The notes under the pieces: model-generated | Databases searched by the model: none | Told to the model about the DNA's origin: nothing | The model's input: only the letters and a program-made list of their open reading frames with translations | Assembly: GCA_900545495.1 (NCBI GenBank) | Contig: UQZJ01000013.1 | Span: 1 to 64,000 of the forward strand | DNA length: 64,000 nt | Direction of reading: 5' to 3' | Source: an uncultured Eubacteriales bacterium | GTDB lineage: Bacteria > Bacillota > Clostridia > Oscillospirales > Oscillospiraceae | Shown here: positions 23,696 through 32,560 of the stretch, in pieces | Layout: the number at the start of each line of letters is the position of its first letter | How positions within the stretch are numbered: the first letter of the stretch is position 1 | Program-made: the position numbers and the translations under genes

Positions 23696-26254
23696 ATGAA
23701 AAAACGCAGACAGGCAGCCGATCGGATCGATCGGACGCAGCAGAGCGCCAGACAGATAGAGAACAACGGGCAGGAGCGCAGACGGCCCCGCCGCCGCGGC
23801 TGGGGTACAGCCGGTCGTGTCATCGGGACGATCCTGCTGGTCTTTGTACTGACTGCCGCTATCTTCGCCGGTATTTTTTCCGCCTACATCAACAGCAGTA
23901 TGCGAGGCCGTGTAGAGGTCTATCTGGACGAATTTGAGACGAAGGTCTCCACGGAGCTGTACTATCAGGAGCCGTCCAGCGGCGAGTGGACCATGTACCA
24001 CACGCTGTTCCTCGACTCGGAGAACCGCATCTGGGTCGATCTGGAGCAGATCCCCAAGGATCTGCAAAAAGCCGTGATCGCCATTGAGGACAAGCGGTTC
24101 TACAAACACAAGGGCGTGGACTGGCACGGCACGGCGCGCGCCATCTTCAGCACCATCTTCGGCGGCAGCGTGCAGGGCGGCTCGACCATCACCCAGCAGC
24201 TGGTGAAGAACGTGACCGGCGACAACCAGAACACGGTGAAGCGCAAGGTGATGGAGATTTACCGGGCGCAGGAGATGGAGAAGCGCTACGAAAAGGACGA
24301 GATCCTGGAGGCATACCTCAACGAGGTGTACTTCGGGTACAGCTGCTACGGCGTGGTGACGGCGTCTCTGAAGTATTTCAACAAGGACGTGTCGGAGCTG
24401 TCGTTGGCGGAGTGCGCCAGTCTGGTCGCCATTACCAACAACCCCTCGCTGTACGATCCGCTGCAGACCGATTGGGGTCTGGAGAACAACCGCACCCGGC
24501 AGCTTCTGGTGCTGGGCGCCATGCTGGAGCAGGGCAAGATCGATCAGGCTGCCTATGATGCCGCCAAGGAGGAGAACGTGGTGTTCTCCAACGGCTACAC
24601 CATTCTGGGCGGCCGCGTGGACGTGGACACCAGTAAGAAGGATGACACCGATACCGACGGCGGCGATGAGCAGCCGGAGGAGGAGACAAAGACCGCCACA
24701 TCCAGCCAGTCCTACTTCACGGACGCGGTCATTGAGGACGTGGCCGCCGCGCTGGTGGAGAAGTACGGCCTGACGGATTCCACCAACCCCGTGACCGGCA
24801 AGGTGACCACGGCATTCGACCAGGGTGTCAACATGGTCTACGGCAAGGGCTATAAGATCTACACCACCCAGAACCCCGACTATCAGAAGATCGCGGAGGA
24901 GGTCTGCTCGGATACCTCCAACCTGCCCTATACCAGCTCCTATACCAATTCCTACGGCGATAAGGAGACGGAGCAGCTGCAGGTGGGCATGACCATCGTG
25001 GATCCCTACACCGGCTATGTGGTGGCCATGGTGGGCGGCGCCGGCGTCAAGCAGTATGACCGCGGCTGGAACTGGGCCACATCCGCACGGCAGTGCGGCT
25101 CCGCCATCAAGCCCATCTCCGTGTATGCGCCGGCGCTGGACGACGGCACCATCAACGGCGCCTCCAGCATCGACGACTATCCGGTGATGGTGCTCAACGG
25201 CAGCGCCTATCCCAGGAACGCCAACGGCCGCTATATGGGGCTGACGCCGCTGCACACGGCCATCGCCCGCTCCACCAACACCTGTGCCGTCCGGGTGGTG
25301 CAGGAGTACGGCACCAGCCGCTCCTACGACTTCATGACCAACAAGCTGGGCTTCACTACCCTGACGTCTCAGGACGCACAGCAGGTGGGCAACATGGGTC
25401 TGGGCGGTCTTGACCGGGGCGTGACCACGGAGGAGATGGCGGCGGCCTTCGCAGCCTTCGCCAACGAGGGCATCTACACCGCGCCCCGCACCTTCGTCCG
25501 GGTGGAGGACGCCGACGGCAACGTGATCCTGGAGAACGAGGCCAAGTCCTCCGTGGCCATGAAGGACACCACCGCCGCACTGATGAACAGCCTCCTGCAG
25601 GAGGTTGTCACCGCCGGTACCGGCGGCGAGGGCCGGATCAGCGGTATGCACGTGGCCGGTAAGACCGGTACCACCAACAACGATCAGGACCGGTATTTCG
25701 TGGGCTATACACCGTATTACAGCTGCGCCGTGTGGGTGGGCTATGTCCACAACCAGCGCATCGTGGCCAGCGGCAACCCGGCGGCCTCCATGTGGCAGAA
25801 GGTCATGAGCCGCATCCATGCGGATCTGCCGGACAAGGATTTCTTCAGTTGCTCCGGTCTGACCTACGTGAAGGTCTGCGCCGACAGCGGTTTGCTGGCA
25901 ACGGACAGCTGCGCCGAGGACTGCCGCGGCAGCCGCGTCTACTCGGCGCTGGTGCCGGCGGACAACGCGCCGTCGGCCTACTGCAATATGCACACCAGCC
26001 CGATCTATACCGTTAACTTCGTCGAAGAAGACGGTACCATCACCACTGCCAGCGGCTCTATGCTGGACTATGCCCGTCCGCGGCTGGAGGGCTTCGAGGA
26101 CATCGAGGCAGAGGACGATTTTATGCTGACCGGCACCAGCTGGGGCGGCTTCTTCGGCGATGATGACGACGATGCCGATGAGCCGGACGACACCGGCGGT
26201 ACCGGCGGTACCGGCGGGGAGGACGGCGATATCCACACCAGCTGGTGGGGATGA
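23696..26254 (+). CDS. Class A penicillin-binding protein (PBP1A-type)
   Basis: An 852-residue bifunctional peptidoglycan synthase. A basic cytoplasmic N-terminus and one membrane helix (about 42-65) precede the GT51 glycosyltransferase domain with AIEDKRFYKHKGVDW (catalytic Glu), GGSTITQQLVKN and EAYLNEVYFG. The transpeptidase domain has SAIK (active Ser; GSAIKP) , STN and KTGTTN in order. A charged linker (KKDDTDTDGGDEQPEEE) separates the two, and the C-terminus is Asp/Gly-rich. The ATG at 23696 follows GTG at 23693; AGGAAGG upstream allows either. Single gene with its own promoter and terminator. Confidence 0.95.
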   Translation: MKKRRQAADRIDRTQQSARQIENNGQERRRPRRRGWGTAGRVIGTILLVFVLTAAIFAGIFSAYINSSMRGRVEVYLDEFETKVSTELYYQEPSSGEWTMYHTLFLDSENRIWVDLEQIPKDLQKAVIAIEDKRFYKHKGVDWHGTARAIFSTIFGGSVQGGSTITQQLVKNVTGDNQNTVKRKVMEIYRAQEMEKRYEKDEILEAYLNEVYFGYSCYGVVTASLKYFNKDVSELSLAECASLVAITNNPSLYDPLQTDWGLENNRTRQLLVLGAMLEQGKIDQAAYDAAKEENVVFSNGYTILGGRVDVDTSKKDDTDTDGGDEQPEEETKTATSSQSYFTDAVIEDVAAALVEKYGLTDSTNPVTGKVTTAFDQGVNMVYGKGYKIYTTQNPDYQKIAEEVCSDTSNLPYTSSYTNSYGDKETEQLQVGMTIVDPYTGYVVAMVGGAGVKQYDRGWNWATSARQCGSAIKPISVYAPALDDGTINGASSIDDYPVMVLNGSAYPRNANGRYMGLTPLHTAIARSTNTCAVRVVQEYGTSRSYDFMTNKLGFTTLTSQDAQQVGNMGLGGLDRGVTTEEMAAAFAAFANEGIYTAPRTFVRVEDADGNVILENEAKSSVAMKDTTAALMNSLLQEVVTAGTGGEGRISGMHVAGKTGTTNNDQDRYFVGYTPYYSCAVWVGYVHNQRIVASGNPAASMWQKVMSRIHADLPDKDFFSCSGLTYVKVCADSGLLATDSCAEDCRGSRVYSALVPADNAPSAYCNMHTSPIYTVNFVEEDGTITTASGSMLDYARPRLEGFEDIEAEDDFMLTGTSWGGFFGDDDDDADEPDDTGGTGGTGGEDGDIHTSWWG

Positions 26255-26294
26255 CCGGCCTCCGTCCCAAGCGATAAAGCCTTGAAACAACAAA

Positions 26295-26326
26295 AGAGCG
26301 CCCCGACCTTGCGGCCGGGGCGCTCT
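26295..26326. terminator. Bidirectional terminator between PBP1A and iorB
   Basis: Eleven-bp arms AGAGCGCCCCG / CGGGGCGCTCT, with A-rich left and T-rich right flanks. Confidence 0.88.
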
Positions 26327-26352
26327 CTTTATGTGTGCGGGATGTATACGGG

Positions 26353-26943
26353 TTATTCGGCGGACTTCCGGGCGGCCTCGCGGCCCATGCGGAACGCCTG
26401 CAGGTTCAGCTCCTTGACCTTGGCAGGCACCGTCTCGGCGACGATCTGCTCCCAGTCGATATCCGGGCAGCCCAGCGCGTCGCACATGGCGCCGAACAGC
26501 ACCACGTTCATGCACTTGGGATTGCCCAGCGCCAGCGCGATGTCGCTGGCGGGTACGGCGATGGTCTTGAAATTCTGGGCCATGGCCTCGATACAGCCGG
26601 CGGGATAGACCTCGGCGCCGGAGGCGATGGTGGTGGACTTGATGGCGTAGTCATTGATGACGGCCACGCCGTCGGGCTTCAGGAACTCCGCGTAGCGGAC
26701 AGCCTCCATCCGCTCCAGCGCCACCATGATGTCGGCCTCACCCTTGCCGAACACGGGGCCGTAGACCTTCTTGCCCCAGCGGACCTGCGTGGACACGCTG
26801 CCGCCGCGCTGGGCCATGCCGTGAACCTCGCTCTGCTTGACGTCATAGCCGGCCTTCATAAAGCCGTTGGACATGATCTTGGAGATCAGGATGGCGCCCT
26901 GACCGCCCACACCTACCAACAGGCAGCTTTTCACATCGTTCAT
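26353..26943 (-). CDS. iorB: Indolepyruvate:ferredoxin oxidoreductase subunit beta
   Basis: A 196-residue gamma-type domain subunit of IOR, which with IorA decarboxylates aryl pyruvates (from Trp, Phe, Tyr) to aryl acetyl-CoA while reducing ferredoxin. Motifs: LLVGVGGQGAILISKI, SEVHGMAQRGGSVSTQVRWG and the C-terminal NVVLFGAMCDALG. Start ATG 26943 is two bases past the iorA stop (one-base gap); a longer frame lacks support. Last gene of the buk-iorA-iorB operon. Confidence 0.93.
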   Translation of the reverse strand: MNDVKSCLLVGVGGQGAILISKIMSNGFMKAGYDVKQSEVHGMAQRGGSVSTQVRWGKKVYGPVFGKGEADIMVALERMEAVRYAEFLKPDGVAVINDYAIKSTTIASGAEVYPAGCIEAMAQNFKTIAVPASDIALALGNPKCMNVVLFGAMCDALGCPDIDWEQIVAETVPAKVKELNLQAFRMGREAARKSAE

Positions 26944-26944
26944 G

Positions 26945-28720
26945 TTACTTCTCCTCCTTTTCGATGGCGTCAAACGGGCAGGCCTGGGCGCAGACGGTGC
27001 AGCCCACGCACTGGGTTCGGTCGATGAACGCCTTGCCGTTCTCCATGGAGATGGCGGGGCAGCCCACCTTCAGGCAGCTCTTGCAGCTCTTGCACTTGTC
27101 GGGGTTGACCACGCACATACCGGTGTCGTGCTTCACCCGCTTGATGAGCAGGCAGGGACGGCGTGTGACGATGGCGGGGTGCTTGCCCTCGTTGAGGGCG
27201 GCCACCGCGTCGTCCACGGTCTTCTTCATGGCGGCCAGATCCTGGGGATCCACGGTGAAGATGGGGGCGTAGCCGTAGGCCCCAAACACCTTTTCCACGC
27301 TGATCATGGGGGCCTCCTCGCCCATCAGGGTGTAGCCGGAGCCGGGGTTGTCCTGATGGCCGGTCATGCCGGTGATGCGGTTATCCAGCACGCAGGGGAT
27401 CATGCGGCCGTTGTTGTAGATGATCTCGGCGGCGCCGGTCATGCCGCTGTGGAAGAAGGTGGAGTCGCCCATGACGCCGAACACCACCTTATCGGTGACA
27501 CCCTCCCGCTGGAAGGACTTGGCCATGCCCATGCCGGCGGAGAAGCCGCCGCCCATGCAGATGCACACGTCCATGCAGTTCAGCGGCGGCGCAAAGCCCA
27601 GCGTGTAGCAGCCGATATCGCCGGTGACCACATAGTTCTTGTTCTTGGACAGGGTGTAGAAGAAACCGCGGTGGGGGCAGCCGGGACACAGGGCGGGAGG
27701 ACGCTTGGCCACCTGCACGTCGGGGATGGTCTTATAGTCGGGCTTGATGCCCAGCACACGCTCCCGCAGAAGCTGGGTGTTCAGCTCGTACAGCTTGCCG
27801 GTCAGCTCCTTGCCGACGCAGTCGATGCCGGCGGCCTTGATCTCGTCCTCCATGAAGGGATCCAGCTCCTCAATGACGTACAGCTTCTCCACCTTCTCGG
27901 CGAAGCTGCGGATCAGCTCCATGGGCAGGGGATAGGTCAGACCCAGCTTCAGGAAGGATGTACCCTCGGGGAACACCTCCTTGGCGTACTGGTAGCTGAT
28001 GGACGCGGTGATGACGCCCACCTTGCCGTCGCCCAGCTCCACCTTGTTCAGGCCGTTCTCCAGTGCGCGGGTGCAGCCGTACTCCGCCAGCTTCACCAGA
28101 CGCTCCTCCACGATGGGGTGGTTCAGGTAGGCGTTGGCGGGGGCGCAGATGTACTTGCGGGTGTTCCGGGCGTAGGCGGGGGCGGTGTGCTCCACACGCT
28201 CGCCGAACTCCACCAGCCCCTTGCTGTGACAGACGCGGGTGGTGGTGCGGTACAGCACCGGGGTGTCGAACTCCTCGGAGATCTCGCAGGCCAGCCGGAC
28301 GAAATCCTTGCACTCCTGGGCGTCGCTGGGCTCCACCATGGCGATCTTGGCGGCGCGGGCATAGTGGCGGTTGTCCTGCTCATTCTGGGAGGAGTGGCAG
28401 GAGGGGTCGTCGGCGGTGACAACGACATAGGCGCCGTTGACGCCCATGTAGCCGGCGGTGAACAGGGGGTCGGCGGCCACGTTCAGACCTACCATCTTCA
28501 TGGTGCAGAAGGAGCGGGAGCCGGCCACGGACGCGCCGTAGGCCACCTCGGTGGCCACCTTCTCGTTGGGCGCCCACTCGCAGTAGACGTCCTTGCCGTA
28601 CTGGGGCAGGTTTTCCAGAATTTCCGTGCTGGGCGTTCCGGGGTAAGCGGAACAGACCTTGATACCGGCTTCGTAGACGCCGCGTGCGGTGGCCTCGTTA
28701 CCGGACATCAGATGTTTCAT
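26945..28720 (-). CDS. iorA: Indolepyruvate:ferredoxin oxidoreductase subunit alpha
   Basis: A 591-residue catalytic subunit with an N-terminal pyrimidine domain (SAYPGTPSTEILE, ASVAGSRSFCTMKMVGLNVAADPL), a TPP-binding domain (GDIGCYTLG, GDSTFFHSG, NRITGMTGHQDNPG), and a C-terminal ferredoxin domain with two clusters, CKSCKSCLKVGCP and CVGCTVCAQACP. Cytoplasmic, oxygen-sensitive enzyme of amino-acid fermentation. ATG 28720 is used because AAAGGTGG lies eight bases upstream; a GTG four codons earlier sits on the ribosome site itself. Confidence 0.95.
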   Translation of the reverse strand: MKHLMSGNEATARGVYEAGIKVCSAYPGTPSTEILENLPQYGKDVYCEWAPNEKVATEVAYGASVAGSRSFCTMKMVGLNVAADPLFTAGYMGVNGAYVVVTADDPSCHSSQNEQDNRHYARAAKIAMVEPSDAQECKDFVRLACEISEEFDTPVLYRTTTRVCHSKGLVEFGERVEHTAPAYARNTRKYICAPANAYLNHPIVEERLVKLAEYGCTRALENGLNKVELGDGKVGVITASISYQYAKEVFPEGTSFLKLGLTYPLPMELIRSFAEKVEKLYVIEELDPFMEDEIKAAGIDCVGKELTGKLYELNTQLLRERVLGIKPDYKTIPDVQVAKRPPALCPGCPHRGFFYTLSKNKNYVVTGDIGCYTLGFAPPLNCMDVCICMGGGFSAGMGMAKSFQREGVTDKVVFGVMGDSTFFHSGMTGAAEIIYNNGRMIPCVLDNRITGMTGHQDNPGSGYTLMGEEAPMISVEKVFGAYGYAPIFTVDPQDLAAMKKTVDDAVAALNEGKHPAIVTRRPCLLIKRVKHDTGMCVVNPDKCKSCKSCLKVGCPAISMENGKAFIDRTQCVGCTVCAQACPFDAIEKEEK

Positions 28721-28783
28721 AGCTTTTTCCACCTTTCTTTTTTCTCGCTGCCTGACTATATTGCCATGTACTTCTAAACGGAT

Positions 28784-29839
28784 TTAATACTGTGCGGCCT
28801 CCTGCTGCCCGTGGAGCACGCGCAGCGCGCCCTCGGCCAGTGCGCGCATCTCCTCCTCACCGGGCAGGCGGATCACCTTGGCGATCTTGCCCACATAGGC
28901 GGTGATGTCGTCGCAGAACGTTTCGCCAAAGGCCATGCCGCCGGTGTAGACGATGGCGTCCACATCGAAATGCAGCACGGCGGCCATGGCGCCGATGTCC
29001 TTGGCCAGCTGGTAGACCAGCGCCTGATAGGCCTCGGCGGCCTTGGCGTCGCCCTCCGCCATTCTGGCGCAGACCACGCGGAAGTCGGTGGTACCCACAT
29101 AGGAGAGCATACCGGCCCGGCGGCCCAGCGTCTTTTTCACCTCGTCCTTGGTTTTGCCGCTGAAGCAGTAGTCGATAAGCTGGTTCACCGGCAGGCCGCC
29201 GGCGCGGTCCATGCCCATGGAGCCCTCGTCCTTTACGTTGCACACATCCACCACGCGGCCGTGCCGGTGGGCGCCTACGCTGACGCCGCCGCCCAGATGG
29301 CACACGATGAGGTTTACGTCCTCGTAGGCCTTGCCCAGCTCCTGCGCGGCCTTGCGGCCGATGGACTTGTGGTTCAGGGCGTGGAACTGGCACAGGCGGC
29401 GGAATTCGGCAAAGCCGGTGTAGTGGGCCACCTCGGTCATCTCGTCCACGCATACCGGGTCCACGAAGAAGGCGGGGATGCCCACCATATCGCCCAGCTT
29501 CTTGGCCAGATACGCGCCCAGATTGGACGGATGCTCGCCGTAGGGCGCCGTCTCTACGTCGTGCATGACCTTGTCGTTGACGGCGTAGGTGCCGGAGGGG
29601 ATGGGGCGATACAGGCCGCCGCGGCCGCACACCGCGTCAAAGTCCTCCAGCTTGTAGCCGGCGGCGGTGATGGCGTCCAGAATGGCGGCCTTGCGGTAAT
29701 CCGCCTGATCGATGACGCGGTCGAACTGGTTCAGCTCCTCGGCGGAGTGGTCAAGCCCCAGCTTGTAGAGCTGCTGGTCCTCGTCGAACACCGCGATCTT
29801 CGTGCTGGTGGCGCCGGGGTTGATAACTAAGATCTTCAT
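28784..29839 (-). CDS. buk: Butyrate kinase (acyl kinase)
   Basis: A 351-residue ASKHA-fold acyl kinase that makes ATP from an acyl phosphate. Motifs: VINPGATSTKIAVF, HALNHKSIGRKAA, CHLGGGVSVGAHRHGRVVDV and YTGGMAFGE. Start is ATG 29839 with AAGGAGAG five bases upstream; the longer frame is not coding. It is first in the operon with iorAB and no phosphotransbutyrylase gene is adjacent, so it may act on branched-chain or aryl acyl phosphates rather than only butyryl phosphate. A consensus promoter precedes it. Confidence 0.92.
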   Translation of the reverse strand: MKILVINPGATSTKIAVFDEDQQLYKLGLDHSAEELNQFDRVIDQADYRKAAILDAITAAGYKLEDFDAVCGRGGLYRPIPSGTYAVNDKVMHDVETAPYGEHPSNLGAYLAKKLGDMVGIPAFFVDPVCVDEMTEVAHYTGFAEFRRLCQFHALNHKSIGRKAAQELGKAYEDVNLIVCHLGGGVSVGAHRHGRVVDVCNVKDEGSMGMDRAGGLPVNQLIDYCFSGKTKDEVKKTLGRRAGMLSYVGTTDFRVVCARMAEGDAKAAEAYQALVYQLAKDIGAMAAVLHFDVDAIVYTGGMAFGETFCDDITAYVGKIAKVIRLPGEEEMRALAEGALRVLHGQQEAAQY

Positions 29840-29872
29840 CGGTTCTCTCCTTTTTTTCGTATTTGGCATCGG

Positions 29873-29943
29873 GAAATTGTAAAATTTCACCGAATCATTT
29901 AATGAGCTATTCACATTATGGCACCGGCGGCTGCCGATGTCAA
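29873..29943 (-). promoter_or_regulatory. Promoter and palindromic operators of buk-iorAB
   Basis: Minus-strand TTGACA (29938-29943), 17-base spacer, CATAAT (29915-29920). Two palindromes lie just downstream of the predicted start: TCATT-T-AATGA (29895-29905) and GAAATT-GTAA-AATTTC (29873-29888). Both are in repressor position; the TetR-type gene next door is the obvious candidate. Confidence 0.65.
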
Positions 29944-29984
29944 CGGCGATCTGGGGATTTCCGAAAAGTTGGCATATCGCACAA

Positions 29985-30029
29985 AAAAGGACTGCCGGTG
30001 CTGGGCAAAACAGCACTTGCAGTCCTTTT
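29985..30029 (-). terminator. Terminator of the TetR-type gene
   Basis: Stem AAAAGGACTGC / GCAGTCCTTTT (29985-29995 with 30019-30029), with an inner GGTGCTG/CAGCACT stem; T-run on the minus strand. Confidence 0.85.
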
Positions 30030-30033
30030 GTTT

Positions 30034-30645
30034 TCAGTTCTCCGGCTGACGCCAGCCGTCCAGCAGGGCGGCAGCCATCCGGCGGCCGCGGGTCACCAGA
30101 TCAAAGCCCTTCTCGTAGATACGCCACTCGAACAGCATACCTCGGTGGAGCGCCACCAGCTCGGCCACCAGCTCCTGCCCGTCCCGCTGGGGGGAGATGC
30201 TGCCCTCCTGCTGACAGGCGGCGGTCAGCTCCCGCAGGACGCGGAAGTACACGCGCGTTTCGTTGTCCCGCAAAATGGCCTGCTCCGGGTACTTCAAACC
30301 GTGGATGAAGCTGCGGTACAGGGAGGGGTCCTTGCTGCTGATATCCAGCGCACGCCCCACAAAATCCAGCAGCTTGCTGCGGGCGGAAACGGTGGTATCG
30401 GACAGATACTCCCGCTCCAGCACCTCGTACTGGGCGTCCACGCTGCTGGTGATGTGTATGATCAACTCGTCCTTACTCTTAAAGTAATGGTAGATGTTGC
30501 CCACGGAGCAGCCGGCGGCCTGCGCGATCTGCTCCACAGACACATTTTCAAAGCCGTCCCTGTCAAACAGGTCCAGCGCCACATATTGGATGCGGGAGCG
30601 CATCTCCAATGCCTGTCGTTTGCGGGTGGTCAGCGGTTTTTCCAT
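30034..30645 (-). CDS. TetR/AcrR-family transcriptional regulator
   Basis: A 203-residue TetR-family repressor. The N-terminal HTH is RSRIQYVALDLFDRDGFENVSVEQIAQAAGCSVGNIYHYFKSKDEL (about 16-62 in pieces), with the usual helical ligand-binding part after it. It lies directly upstream of, and on the same strand as, the buk-iorAB operon, separated by its own terminator and by two palindromes at that operon's promoter. Likely ligand is an acyl-CoA or aromatic metabolite, by context only. Its own promoter is at 30675-30703. Confidence 0.9.
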   Translation of the reverse strand: MEKPLTTRKRQALEMRSRIQYVALDLFDRDGFENVSVEQIAQAAGCSVGNIYHYFKSKDELIIHITSSVDAQYEVLEREYLSDTTVSARSKLLDFVGRALDISSKDPSLYRSFIHGLKYPEQAILRDNETRVYFRVLRELTAACQQEGSISPQRDGQELVAELVALHRGMLFEWRIYEKGFDLVTRGRRMAAALLDGWRQPEN

Positions 30646-30674
30646 AGCAGCTCCTTTGGCGTAGTTTTTTCTTT

Positions 30675-30703
30675 ATCATAGCAAGTTTTTGGCGGCAGGT
30701 CAA
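30675..30703 (-). promoter_or_regulatory. Promoter of the TetR-type gene
   Basis: Minus-strand TTGACC (30698-30703), 17-base spacer, TATGAT (30675-30680) with a TGC extension. Confidence 0.7.
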
Positions 30704-30764
30704 GGCGGGCGCGGGCGGGTTTGCGGGGCGTTTTCGTTAAAGAAAAAATTATCAAAAAAGGGGG

Positions 30765-30793
30765 TTGACATTTCCGGGAAGTCGAGCTATAAT
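30765..30793 (+). promoter_or_regulatory. Consensus promoter of tRNA-Leu(CAG)
   Basis: TTGACA (30765-30770), 17-base spacer, TATAAT (30788-30793), 16 bases before the tRNA. Confidence 0.92.
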
Positions 30794-30809
30794 CTCACTT
30801 GTTCGTGAC

Positions 30810-30897
30810 GCGCGAGTGGTGGAATTGGCAGACTCGCTAGATTCAGGTTCTAGTGCTCATTACGGGCGTGCGGGTTCAAGTCCCGCCTCGCGCACCA
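30810..30897 (+). tRNA. tRNA-Leu(CAG)
   Basis: Class II tRNA with a 7-bp acceptor stem GCGCGAG/CTCGCGC, anticodon stem CTAGA/TCTAG with loop TTCAGGT (anticodon CAG), an extended variable arm, T-arm GGTTCAAGTCC, and encoded CCA (30895-30897). Confidence 0.95.
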
Positions 30898-30900
30898 ACA

Positions 30901-30938
30901 GAAAAACCCTTGAAGCTGCAAGGCTTCGAGGGTTTTTC
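30901..30938 (+). terminator. Terminator of tRNA-Leu(CAG)
   Basis: Sixteen-bp stem with one G-U pair (30901-30916 with 30923-30938) followed by TTTT. Confidence 0.9.
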
Positions 30939-30999
30939 TTTTCCGCGCCGCACGCGTTCCCAGCGCGTCTCCGGTGTGAAAGAATTGTTCAAAGCAAGG

Positions 31000-31036
31000 A
31001 AGGCTTACCGCCTGCAGAGCGCAGGCGGTAAGCCTT
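31000..31036 (-). terminator. Terminator of galE
   Basis: Perfect 16-bp arms (31000-31015 with 31021-31036), 5-base loop; on the minus strand followed by CCTTGCTTTG. Confidence 0.75.
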
Positions 31037-31089
31037 TCGTGCTTGTATCGTGCGCCGATGCGGTCATGCAGACGGGCGCGGACGGCGGC

Positions 31090-32112
31090 TCACTCCGCCG
31101 CTGCAAAGCCATCCGGATTTTTAAGCTGCCAGTTCCACGCATCGCGGCACATATCCTCCAGCGACCGCGTGGCACTCCAGCCCAGCAATTCCCGTGCCTT
31201 CTCCGCCGAGGCGTAGCACACCGGAACATCTCCCGCCCGCCGCTGGGTGATCCGGAAGGGGATGTGTACGCCGGTGGCGCTTTCAAACGCGGCGACCATC
31301 TCCAGCACGCTGTGTCCCATACCCGTCCCCAGATTGAACACCTCCACGCCGCTGTGGGAGGCGCAGAACGGGAGGGCGGCCACATGGCCAGCGGCCAGAT
31401 CCATAATATGGATATAGTCCCGGATACAGGTGCCGTCCGGCGTGTCGTAGTCGGCGCCAAAGACCGAAAGCTGCTGGCGCTTGCCTGCCGCCACCTGTGT
31501 GATATACGGCATCAGGTTGTTCGGTATGCCGGCGGGCGCCTCTCCGATCAGGCCGCTGGGGTGCGCACCCACCGGATTGAAATAGCGGAAGAATACTGCG
31601 GAGAACGCCGCATCCGCCGCCGCGTAGTCCCGTATGATCTGCTCGATCATATACTTCGTCCAGCCGTAGGGGTTGGCGATACCGCCGGTGGGACACGCCT
31701 CCGTAAGCGGCAGCGTGACCGGGTCACCGTACACCGTTGCGGAGGAGCTGAAAATCAGGCTTCTGACGCGGTACCTGCTCATGACCTCCAGAAGCGTGAG
31801 CGCACCGTCCAGGTTGCCTCTGTAATACTTGAGCGGCTGCTGTACAGACTCGCCCACCGCCTTATAGCCCGCGAAGTGCATGACCGCGTCAACGGTATGC
31901 CTCTCAAAAATCCGCCCCAGCGCCGCGGCGTCCCGGATATCGATCCCGTAGGTCGCCACGCGCCTTCCGGTGATCCGCTCAATGCGGGCGGGTACCTCCG
32001 GGGAGCTGTTGCAGAAATTGTCCGCGATGATCACGTCATATCCGGACCGGAGCAATTCGACGGCGACATGGCTGCCGATATATCCCGCTCCGCCGGTCAG
32101 TAAAATCGTCAT
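31090..32112 (-). CDS. galE: UDP-glucose 4-epimerase
   Basis: A 340-residue extended SDR that interconverts UDP-glucose and UDP-galactose (or their N-acetyl forms). NAD site TGGAGYIGSHVAVEL (residues 6-20), IADNFCNSS, HFAGYKAVGES, the Ser in SSSATVYGD and the YGWTKYM variant of YxxxK. Start ATG 32112; the longer frame is promoter and leader. It is divergent from the exopolysaccharide operon and presumably supplies its galactose-type sugar. Confidence 0.93.
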   Translation of the reverse strand: MTILLTGGAGYIGSHVAVELLRSGYDVIIADNFCNSSPEVPARIERITGRRVATYGIDIRDAAALGRIFERHTVDAVMHFAGYKAVGESVQQPLKYYRGNLDGALTLLEVMSRYRVRSLIFSSSATVYGDPVTLPLTEACPTGGIANPYGWTKYMIEQIIRDYAAADAAFSAVFFRYFNPVGAHPSGLIGEAPAGIPNNLMPYITQVAAGKRQQLSVFGADYDTPDGTCIRDYIHIMDLAAGHVAALPFCASHSGVEVFNLGTGMGHSVLEMVAAFESATGVHIPFRITQRRAGDVPVCYASAEKARELLGWSATRSLEDMCRDAWNWQLKNPDGFAAAE

Positions 32113-32273
32113 GCTCTGCCCACTTTCTTCGAGAAAAATTTGCGTCTTCGTGCGGCACAGTGCCTGCGGCATGGGCATCCAAAGCGCCTTACACCGCGCA
32201 GACATCACGCCGGCGGCAGGGGATAGGATCCGGCCTTGCCGCAGGATACCGCATTTTTGTGTAATGATACAAA

Positions 32274-32302
32274 AGTATAGCACACGCCACGGCAAAATGC
32301 AA
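32274..32302 (-). promoter_or_regulatory. Promoter of galE
   Basis: Minus-strand TTGCAT (32297-32302), 17-base spacer, TATACT (32274-32279) with a TGC extension. The 160-base leader contains no structure I can name. Confidence 0.7.
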
Positions 32303-32560
32303 TTACCTTGCTGAAAATGCGAGGGAAAACACGGAGAGTTTGTGCGAGTATGCTCGATTCTTCGGCGAAAATAACTTGCACTATGGTGGATTATGTGGTG
32401 TAGTAAAAGCAAAATTTTGAGGTTTTTTGCCGCACGGATTTGGCAACTCCGTGAAGAGACCCCCGCCATCGCCTGCGGAGGACGGCGGAAGGGCTTCGGC
32501 CGCCGCAGCTTTGACCGGCAAAGGCATATTTTTAGCCCTCAAGAAAGGATCACCCCACAC
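32303..32560. other. Upstream region of the exopolysaccharide operon
   Basis: About 260 gene-free bases. TTGCAC at about 32375 with TGTAGT 17 bases later is the only promoter-like pair found on the plus strand, and the -10 is poor. A GC-rich stretch near 32460-32515 has short inverted repeats. The operon promoter therefore remains unidentified. Confidence 0.35.

Noticed and set aside
23630..26515. 961-codon open frame opposite PBP1A
   Set aside because: Antisense shadow; the plus strand has complete PBP motifs, promoter and ribosome site.
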